From Stramenopiles sp. TOSAG23-6 (lineage: Eukaryota > Sar), in NCBI GenBank assembly GCA_900128565.1, contig LT636156.1:1-13876 (forward strand): 13,876 nucleotides of DNA, read 5' to 3'. The notes beneath the pieces were generated by a model. That model was given only the letters and a program-made list of their open reading frames with translations, had not been told where the DNA came from and did no database searches. Numbering within the stretch: position 1 is the stretch's first letter; each line of letters begins with the position of its first letter. The position numbers were made by a program, and so were the translations under genes. Positions 7,024-13,876 of the stretch are shown piece by piece.

Positions 7024-8490
7024 TTAGATATATTTTAGAGATTCGTCAGTGTTTGATCTACGTCTATGAGAGCTAGCAGAAGCATGTATTTTGGAAAAAT
7101 ATTTCAAAAAAAATCGTTAGGTACAAAATTTCGTAGAAATTCAAATTTGAAAATGTACATGCTGCACTAAAGATCTTCTGTTTGGTTCGATATTAATTGG
7201 ACTACAGCTACGTAGCAAAGCTAATGATTCCGCACTAGAATTACTTGGGATAGGATAAGGGTTACTCAGTGCATTATTTGTAGAATGTAAAGTTTCATTA
7301 TTTCGGTTAAAGTTTAGTTGCAATAATTCTTCGTTGACTGGTTCCACACGCATGGAATGTAACGGGCCCATGTCATTGTTTGAATTATTTGTATTATTTG
7401 TATTTAGGGTAAATTGACTATTTTCTACTGTACTAGGGGCTCCAGAGTTTTCACTATTATATATATTATCAATATCATAATTATCATCATAATTTGGTCT
7501 TTTAAGGGATACTGCCATTGGCACAGTATCATAACTCTTATCGTGTTGGTACGTGTTAGGGTTAGGGTTATCGTGTTGGTACGTGTTAGGGTTAGGGTTA
7601 TCGTGTTGGTAAGTGTTATGAACGCTATCTGTATTTATTCTTGAGTGATCTTGATGATCATGAAAATCAGGAGCATCCTTAATATTTTTTGTAGGTACTA
7701 TTTGCACTTCAGCAGAATATCGGTTTTCTGCATTACGCAACTGATCCTTCTCAGTAGTCACAATGTGCTGATACACCGTACGCATCTCTTCTAACCATTT
7801 GTTTCTCTCTGCTTCGCTAGAACACTGCAACGCTAATTTTAACGGTCTTTGCCTATACTTAAGACCAATCATATGACCAAAGAAACCTGCCGGCTTATGT
7901 TCGAAGTCGACAAGCCCTGTCATTAAAATACAATAGGGTTTGTGAAAATATTGAAAACTTACCCGAGAGGCTCGAGTTTGTGACGTCATACGCAAAAAAC
8001 CACGGGGGATGTCGTCATAATCAGCAGTAACAGAATAAGTGAACACGCCATCAGGTCGAAGTCTAAAATAACGGCGTCTCCAATTTGTAAGTACCCTAGA
8101 ATGAACAGACTGTTTATTAAGCCAACCAGCGTGGCCCATTAGAACTTCTCCCTTTTTATTTACGACAAATCCTCTGGGAGAGTCTACTGCTACCGTTGAC
8201 GAAGCTTGCAATAATTCACCAATATCTGCAACATCTAAACGCAAATCAGCAGCCTCACGACGATATTTCGCTCGTTCAACTTCAAAAGCACTAAGTCGAC
8301 GATTTCTTGTTCTATTCACGACTGAATTACCGAGTCTGATTTTTGCCCTTTTGTCATTAGCTCCCTTATACACAACCTGAGCATAGTCACAAGTATCCAC
8401 AGTTCCAAAGTGGACTTTACGAGATGCAGACTTCCTACGCTTCATATGTCTTGTACCTAGTCCAACTATAGAAGACTTAATTGGCTTCAT
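7024..8490 (-). CDS. PH-domain protein with disordered, repeat-containing C-terminus
   Basis: Complement of join 7024-7083 and 7159-8490, giving 463 residues; without the intron the frame would stop at 449. The N-terminal 115 residues are basic and of unknown fold. A pleckstrin-homology domain lies at about 120-243: GWLNKQS...NWRRRYFRL at the start, and the C-terminal helix with the hallmark Trp (NKWLEEMRTVYQHI). PH domains bind phosphoinositides or proteins at membranes. A long insert around 180-215 (FGHMIGLKYRQ) is atypical. Residues 290-440 are Asn/Ser-rich and probably disordered, with NTYQHD repeated three times (292-317) joined by NPNP linkers that are encoded by telomere-like DNA. The second exon adds 19 residues (ASASSHRRRS...). 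No enzymatic domain is visible, so the role may be adaptor or signalling. Confidence 0.75.
7084..7158 (-). other. Non-canonical intron (GT...AT), 75 nt, near the 3' end of the PH gene
   Basis: On the gene strand it begins GTACATTTTC and ends TTTTTCCAAAATACAT, phase 0. It holds the core TACGAAATTTTGTACCTAAC. Direct repeats CATG flank it. If retained, the reading frame stops within the intron (TGA, 7144-7146). If removed, 19 further codons follow to TAA at 7024-7026. Boundaries and internal blocks match the DNAJC3 and cyclase introns, which is the main support. Confidence 0.65.
7539..7620 (-). repeat. 30-bp coding tandem repeat carrying telomere-like TTAGGG units
   Basis: A 30-base unit occurs twice in full (about 7541-7600), plus a partial third copy to 7620. 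Each full unit includes GTTAGGGTTAGGGTTA, and on the coding strand encodes NPNPNTYQHD. The period is a multiple of three, so the repeats are in frame in the PH-domain protein. Confidence 0.85.
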
Positions 8491-8613
8491 TTCTCAAAAT
8501 GTATCAACTATTATTTTTTGATTTTTTTACTCATAGATTTGTTTTTTTTTACGGTGAATGGGAAATTTGGAAATTACCGGATATGCGGATGATAATCGTA
8601 ATATATCGAACTG

Positions 8614-8626
8614 AACCCTAACCCTA
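8614..8626. promoter_or_regulatory. Telomere-like motif upstream of the PH gene
   Basis: AACCCTAACCCTA lies 124 bases upstream of the PH-gene ATG, in the gap between that gene and the TLC gene 3' end. It matches the motif at 2009. A TTTATT (AATAAA on the minus strand) at 8675-8680 is a likely poly(A) signal for the TLC gene. Confidence 0.4.
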
Positions 8627-8687
8627 TATTATGTTATTTGAAAAAAAATATATGATTTTAAAAAGTATCCATTATTTATTATAAATT

Positions 8688-9533
8688 TCATTCATGCTTA
8701 TACTTCATTTTACGAAATTTCTGAAATTTCTTTAGTAATTTAGTTGACCAATACATACGCCCTAAAAGAATTGTCAGTCCAGTTAGAGCTGTAGAAAGTT
8801 TAACAAACTTTGGCAAATTCTTAGCTTCATCAAAAATCACATATTTTAGAATAGAGAAAGTTCCGATAGGAGATAAAATGAGTGCCGAACCTATATAGAC
8901 AAATGTTAATAAATACGTCGACAACGTCAAAAAAATCGGTTCGCCAAAGACTTCAGCAAATTGCCGCAATTTTAAAAACATATTTGGGAGTTCTGTAAGA
9001 CAGAATGCCACAGCAACAATTTGCGACCCTCTGCCAGTTTGATACAAAAAATAGATATCACCAGCAGTAATAATGTGATGGATAATGTATATCATACTCG
9101 AATTCAGAGATTCTCCAAAGAGAAATATCTTTGTTATGATAACGCTTGTGTCAAACAAATAGTAAGCAATTGAAATAGGAATAGCCCAGTCCGCAAAGGG
9201 TCTATATAATTCTTCTTCTCTTGGCAGGTCATAAATGATTCTTTTTCGATGTACCAATTGTGCAATTACACATTTAAAAGACATATACGCCATAAGTGCA
9301 GCATATATCATAGATACAGCTCTGCATCCAAATTTGAATGAAAGATAACGTTGCTCAGATTGTGACAAATCAGTCCAGAGAAACACTCGGAAGATGCAAC
9401 AAAATAGTGCAGCAAGCAAGACAAAAGCAACAAACAACAAAATATTTGAAGCTGTTGGATATGTATAATCTATTGGTGGCGTCACTATATGTAATATACC
9501 ATTCAAAACGGAGTTGGGTAATTCCATTTGCAT
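8688..9533 (-). CDS. TLC-domain multipass membrane protein (TLCD/TMEM56-like)
   Basis: The product is 281 residues from the ATG at 9531-9533; a second ATG lies two codons later, and the frame stays open upstream only through a GTG. A hydrophobic segment at about 30-52 is followed by a TRAM-LAG1-CLN8 domain at about 62-265 with several membrane spans. The SIAYYLFDT segment (121-129) and the paired histidines in IIHHIITAGD (152-153) are family hallmarks, as is the ELPNMFLKLR segment (181-190), which matches ELSNPF-type sequences in TLCD4. TLC proteins of this branch act in membrane lipid handling; ceramide synthase activity is not implied, since the extended Lag1 motif is not seen. The C-terminus ends KYKHE, a KXKXX signal compatible with ER retrieval. 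The gene is divergent from the cyclase gene. Confidence 0.75.
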   Translation of the reverse strand: MQMELPNSVLNGILHIVTPPIDYTYPTASNILLFVAFVLLAALFCCIFRVFLWTDLSQSEQRYLSFKFGCRAVSMIYAALMAYMSFKCVIAQLVHRKRIIYDLPREEELYRPFADWAIPISIAYYLFDTSVIITKIFLFGESLNSSMIYIIHHIITAGDIYFLYQTGRGSQIVAVAFCLTELPNMFLKLRQFAEVFGEPIFLTLSTYLLTFVYIGSALILSPIGTFSILKYVIFDEAKNLPKFVKLSTALTGLTILLGRMYWSTKLLKKFQKFRKMKYKHE

Positions 9534-9929
9534 TGTTTGCAAAAAAAACTTTATAATTTTGATAAATACTGTAGACGATCCGCGACTATCGATCACTAGT
9601 TTAAAACCTGCTTGGTGGTTTACCTACTAGCCTAGGGTTAGGGGTCGGCGGTGCTGAATTTATTGTCAGTTAGAGCCGGCCAGAGAGAGGCGATGACTGT
9701 TTATAACCAAGGCGCTACTGTAGGATAATATACAAGAAGAGTGCTGTGCATACACGATTGGCTAACTGTCCATACCACAATTGAGTAAGCTTGATTCAGT
9801 TGTTAGTTAGTACGTTGAAGTTGCTTTCCAACTCAGTGTTTACCGGTATAATCACTCAGAAGAGCTCGACTACTGAAACAACCAACATTGTTGCCGTGCT
9901 AGAGTTGTGCGTGTCTTTCCTGTGCACAG
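9534..9929. promoter_or_regulatory. Divergent upstream region of the TLC and cyclase genes
   Basis: No gene is supported in this 396-base gap. Base composition is less AT-rich than in the other intergenic regions. A telomere-like TAGGGTTAGGGGT lies at 9633-9645, in the orientation opposite to those at 2009 and 8614. No TATA-like box stands out near either start. Confidence 0.4.
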
Positions 9930-12900
9930 ATGTTTTCTAGTCTTGGCGCACTAATAGGTGCATATCCTGAAGAAGAAGATGAAAATAAGCAGTCCAGTCC
10001 CATATCGCCTCGTGATATGGACACAGCAGAATACAACAAACGGCGGCATGCTTTTCGAGCAGCTTCAATAAGAATAAATAGTGCAGTTATAGATAACGAC
10101 TTCCTATCTGAAAACGATGCTGATTTCTCTCATTCTACTGAAGCTTCTACTACGAATGATGTTTCAATAGATGTACTTTCATCACCCCAACCACGTGGAT
10201 TTTATTCCGAAGATTCCGAAAACAAGTTCGACTTAAGTAAAGTTTCTACTCAATCGAAATCAAGGTTAAATAGGCGGAAAGACGCCAATACGTTGGCTTT
10301 TATCCCCTTGGGTATATTTTTGATGCCAATGCTCTTTATACGAAATTTTGGTCGAACAATAAAGCTTTCTCCTGGGATGGTACATTATAATGAATTTTAC
10401 TCTAGGAAAGCTTGTCAAGAAAATAATTTAGAACCAGATGGATTACAAATCGTTGTTAGGTCAGGAAACAAAGGATTTCAACTGTTGTTTGGACTTTTAT
10501 TTTTTATATCAACGTTATGGGGTTTTTATATTTATGCTATTTATCGTGCTTATTTTAAAACAATCAAACATCAACAGTTGACTATATGTGCATGTTTCAT
10601 CATTTCAGCATTAATAATTGATATTGGGGAAACGCTATTTAGTTTAAATGGGATATGCGAAGGTAGTTGTATTTTTCTGATTGCGTTTGTATATACGATT
10701 CCAAGGTTGACATTTGTGCAAAGTGTGTGTACGGCAATGGGTATCTGGTTCAGCTATAACTTTTTAGCTTTATTTTTTATACATGAAGAAACCTGCCTTG
10801 GACGTGATCCAAGTGCTAAACTTTATCTAGCCATTATCCAATTAATGTATGCCATAGCTTTTGCTTACCCTGGTGATTATGTATTTAGCATTATTCGAAA
10901 GGACACTGCAATGAATGAACAAGTAAAATTAAAAGTTGCAAGTTATGAGCAAGATAAGCAACTATTCAATACTTTATTAGATCAAATTTTGCCAATGGAA
11001 AAAGTTAGAGATATAGTGGAAAGTGGTTCCACCGTGGCAGATCAAGTCTCGAATTGCACTATAATGTTTTGTTTTGTCACAAACATAGAAAATCCGTCGA
11101 TAAAAAAAATGGATCAACACATTCATCTGAATGCATTGTTTTCTAAATTTGATGAAGTAATTGATGATTACGAGACTGTAGAAAAGATTAAAAATATTGG
11201 TTGTGTATATATGTGTGTATCAGGAATTAAAAAAGGTGCAAAAAAACATGCTGAAAATATGCTGGATTTTTGTCTATGTATCACACAAATAATTCAAAAA
11301 TATACAGAAAAGACGACTGACTTACACACTGTTCCCCTCCATTGGAAAATTGGTCTTGCTAGTGGCCCAGCTGTTGGTGGAGTTATTGGTGGTGATAAGT
11401 TTACATATGATGTTTTTGGGGATACAGTCAATCTAGCATCGCGGATGCTTTCGAACGCTCCAAAGGGTCGAATAATGACTACAGAAAAGACTAAAAATGT
11501 CCTACAGAATACATTCAATTGGATTCCCCATCCAAAAGGTAAAGTATTCCTCAAAGGTAAAGGTATGACTCCGGCATTTTTCATCACTAGTCGCAAAAAG
11601 GGAACAATGCCTCTTCGTTCTCTCCGATCTCGAAATTCTAGAAGAAATTCTAAAATTTCTTTTCTCAGGAAAGGTATTTCACAATTGAATTCACAATTGA
11701 ATATTGTTGTGCCTGATAATAATGATCATAATACACTAATAACTGATGAAGAAACTGGTGGTATTGAATTAACTACTTCGAGACGAAAGTTTCCTACAAA
11801 AAAATCATCTTGTGTTGAGGAGTCAGAAAGAAAGAAATCTTGGGCCATCGAGGATAAAGATCAAAAGGAAAAAATAAAGAAATCACTTTGGTATGAAAAG
11901 TCTTGGTCTGCTGAGAAATCTGAAAAAAATCGCGATGAAACTTTTTTTCCTATGAAAAATATGAAAAATATGAATATAGAGGAAATATTAAATATGAATG
12001 AAGAAGATTCTTTACAGGTCACTGGTTGGTTTATTTTACCTTTTTGTGTTGCTTTTCGCAAATTACATTGGAAATTACTTCGATGTTTTGAATGTCTTCG
12101 AAATCGAACTAGTCAAAAATTAATATATAAATTAGATAAACTGATGGAATTAGAACGAAATTTTAGTCTGCAGAAGAAGAAAAACAAACATAATGTTGCG
12201 TTGTGGGTGTTATCCTACCTCTTCGTTGATGTATGTTTGCATGCATGTACTCGACTTTTTATTGTATCAGATTTCTTGACGAACGACTTTGATGTTAAGC
12301 AAAGTGTTTATACTCAAATTGCAGATGTAGCCATGTGGTTATGGATTGTACCTACAATGCTTTTATTCGGAATATGCTTGCTTCCTAAAAGAAAGAAATA
12401 TGAATTAAGTGATTACGGATTCGAAGAGACGTCAAAACGATTTTCTAATTATAACATATCATCAATGGAGAGTGTATACACCTATGTTGATGAATCGAAA
12501 AAAAATTGTCATATAAACACAGTTTCATTTCTGTGTATGATATCTGTTGGACTGGCACATTTATTACAGGTTGCTGTTGAGCCACACTTTACATTCTCGT
12601 TAATCATTTATTTTATATTTACGACGTTATTTGAATTAATTTCGTTTGAAAGCATGCTGTTAACCAACTTGATAATTTTTTCTCTTTACCCGGTTGCGGT
12701 TGTATATTCACCGAATTCGAAGGTAATTACTCATTTTCGAGTTCCACATATGTACNTTTTATTTTTTATTTATTTTTTTTATAGTAAATTTCGTACCTAA
12801 CAAATTTAAAATTTTTTTTTTATTTTTTTTTACAAAAAAATCGATTTTATTTTTTTTATAGTAAATTTCGTACCTAACAAATTTAAAAAAAAATTTTTGA

Positions 12901-13823
12901 AATATTTTTTCAAAATACATAGTATCTCAAACGGATTTGGTTTTGGCGTTTTTAGAATTAGCAATTCCGACACTGACTGTCTGTATTTGTTGCGCGTATT
13001 CTTCTTTGAGGCATGATCGTAAACGTTTTATTCAACTAACTGAACTTTTGAATGAAGAGGATTATGTCAGAAAAAGAAGAGATAATGCGCAACGACTACT
13101 AGAGAAAATCCCGATACCATCTCATGTAATAAAAGACCTTAGAGCTGGACGTCCCATTTACACTGAAACATTTGCGACTGTTTCGTTTGCTGATATTGTC
13201 GGATTCACCAAATTTTCAGGTACAGTTACGGCAATACAACTTGTAAAAATACTGAATACAATGTTTTTAAAATTTGATAAACTTGCAAAACATCATAACG
13301 TGGAAAAGATTAAAACTATCGGAGATTGTTATGTGGCAGCTACTGGCTTATGGGAGGTGAAAGATAATCATACATTTAACTTTGATTCTCCTTGGTCTGA
13401 TGAATCCAATGCCGCGTTAGGATTTGAAATGAAAACGACTCGCTCCAACATAGCAAATCACGCCGTTTTAATGATTCGATTTTCTTTAGATATCCATCGT
13501 GTCATGTTGGCTCTTAATGCTGAGTTTGACTTGAACTTAGTGATTCGATCAGGAGTTCATACTGGACACGTCGTCGGTGGCGTCATTGGATCAAAACGTC
13601 TTGCCTTTGATATTTGGGGTGAAACTGTAGATTTGGCAAATGCTTTCGAAACTAAAGGTATTGGTGGTCGTGTTCATTGTAGTGAAGCTACACGAAATCG
13701 TGCTTCAACTGAATTTGTCTTTGAAAAAAGAAAAGAGCTTATTGAATTACATTTACCAGAAAGAGAACCAATTAAAATTACAGGATTTCTTGTCTTGTCA
13801 AGTAAATTTCCACTCCAGAATAT
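9930..13823 (+). CDS. Transmembrane class III adenylyl cyclase with two swapped catalytic domains (3' end outside window)
   Basis: Join 9930-12751 and 12921 to at least 13823, giving at least 1241 residues; the 3' end is missing. The order is: disordered acidic N-terminus (1-115), first membrane domain of about six spans (about 121-325), first cyclase domain (about 345-552), basic Ser/Lys-rich linker (552-750), second membrane domain (about 755-967), second cyclase domain (about 1020-1236). The second domain has both metal-binding Asp residues (FADIVGFT, D1032; KTIGD, D1076) and R1150, but lacks the Asn/Arg pair (VDLANA). The first has K421, D494, N501 and R505 (YDVFGDTVNLASR) but no metal Asp (MFCFVTN; IGCVYM). 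One composite active site is therefore expected, making cAMP from ATP. Lys421/Asp494 favour ATP over GTP. The overall layout resembles animal membrane cyclases with the two catalytic halves exchanged. Confidence 0.88.
12752..12920 (+). other. Non-canonical intron (GT...AT), 169 nt, in the cyclase gene
   Basis: It begins GTACNTTTTATT and ends TTTTTTCAAAATACAT, phase 2. Removal joins codons as P-H-I-V-S-Q-T-D-L, leading directly into the last membrane span. The two flanking frames differ by one base, and 169 nt removed restores the frame exactly. Canonical donors (12723 or 12752) combined with the AG acceptors at 12922 or 12955 do not restore it. The N at 12756 is inside the intron, so it does not affect the coding frame. 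Confidence 0.72.
12769..12888 (+). repeat. Tandem duplication of the intron core, 77-bp period
   Basis: A stretch of about 43 bases at 12769-12811 recurs exactly at 12846-12888, each copy with TAGTAAATTTCGTACCTAAC. The duplication accounts for the larger size of this intron: without it the intron would be 92 nt, close to the others. Confidence 0.85.
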
Positions 13824-13876
13824 GTATGTTTTATATGAATTTCTAATTTAATTTTTTTTTTTTTGGTTTCATACGA
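13824..13876 (+). other. Start of a further intron of the same family, cut by the window edge
   Basis: The sequence GTATGTTTTATATG follows codon 1241 in phase 2, matching the DNAJC3 donor (GTATGTTTACATG). A long T run and TTTCATACGA at the window end match the upstream half of the core. If the intron is retained, the frame stops at 13849-13851 after nine non-homologous residues. I therefore place the exon end at 13823. Confidence 0.55.

Noticed and set aside
12349-12360. Additional intron-core match (GTACCTACA) inside the cyclase exon
   Set aside because: Only a few bases match, the second half of the core is absent, and the frame is continuous through conserved membrane-span sequence.
12723-12955. 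Canonical GT-AG introns in the cyclase using donors at 12723 or 12752 and acceptors at 12922 or 12955
   Set aside because: All four combinations leave the two exons out of frame.

Overview
The window is a compact, AT-rich stretch of nuclear DNA from a protist-like eukaryote. It carries seven protein genes of clearly eukaryotic families: a Mediator subunit, an ER-lumen J-protein, a WLM/SPRTN-type protease, a PH-domain protein, a TLC-domain membrane protein, an adenylyl cyclase and an ankyrin-type repeat protein. Intergenic gaps are short (about 0.2-0.5 kb), and AATAAA-like signals follow several stops. The 29-residue PPCPWDE..C..AA..GHLE.LKW repeats recall ankyrin-like proteins common in stramenopile algae and some giant viruses, so a stramenopile is my best guess. 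It is only a guess.

Layout. 1-1334: a non-coding element with 36-bp inverted termini, probably a non-autonomous DNA transposon. 1504-1872 (-): MED22. 2138-3713 (+): P58IPK/DNAJC3-like protein with one intron. 3908-5140 (-): 11-unit ankyrin-like protein. 5511-6617 (+): WLM protease with zinc finger and SUMO-interacting motifs. 7024-8490 (-): PH-domain protein with one intron. 8688-9533 (-): TLC-domain protein. 9930 to beyond 13823 (+): two-domain transmembrane adenylyl cyclase, one complete intron, continuing past the right edge. MED22/DNAJ, ankyrin/WLM and TLC/cyclase are divergent pairs sharing short upstream regions. The genes do not form an obvious pathway; this looks like ordinary compact housekeeping sequence.

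The most notable feature is the introns. All three complete ones (2839-2950, 7084-7158, 12752-12920) can be placed so that they begin GTAY and end in ..AAAATAMAT, that is GT...AT rather than GT...AG. They share an internal core (AAATTTYGTACCTAAC) and a 3' block (TTYCAAAATACAT), and their ends form a short inverted repeat (ATGTAY / TACAT). The palindromic core also lies inside the inverted-repeat element at the left edge. A further copy sits just after the WLM stop codon, flanked by an 18-bp direct repeat. Together this suggests a mobile, introner-like element family that is spliced at non-canonical boundaries. A second notable point is the cyclase: its two catalytic domains have swapped roles relative to animal enzymes, yet keep ATP-type specificity residues. 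Telomere-like TTAGGG repeats also appear upstream of several genes and inside one coding repeat.
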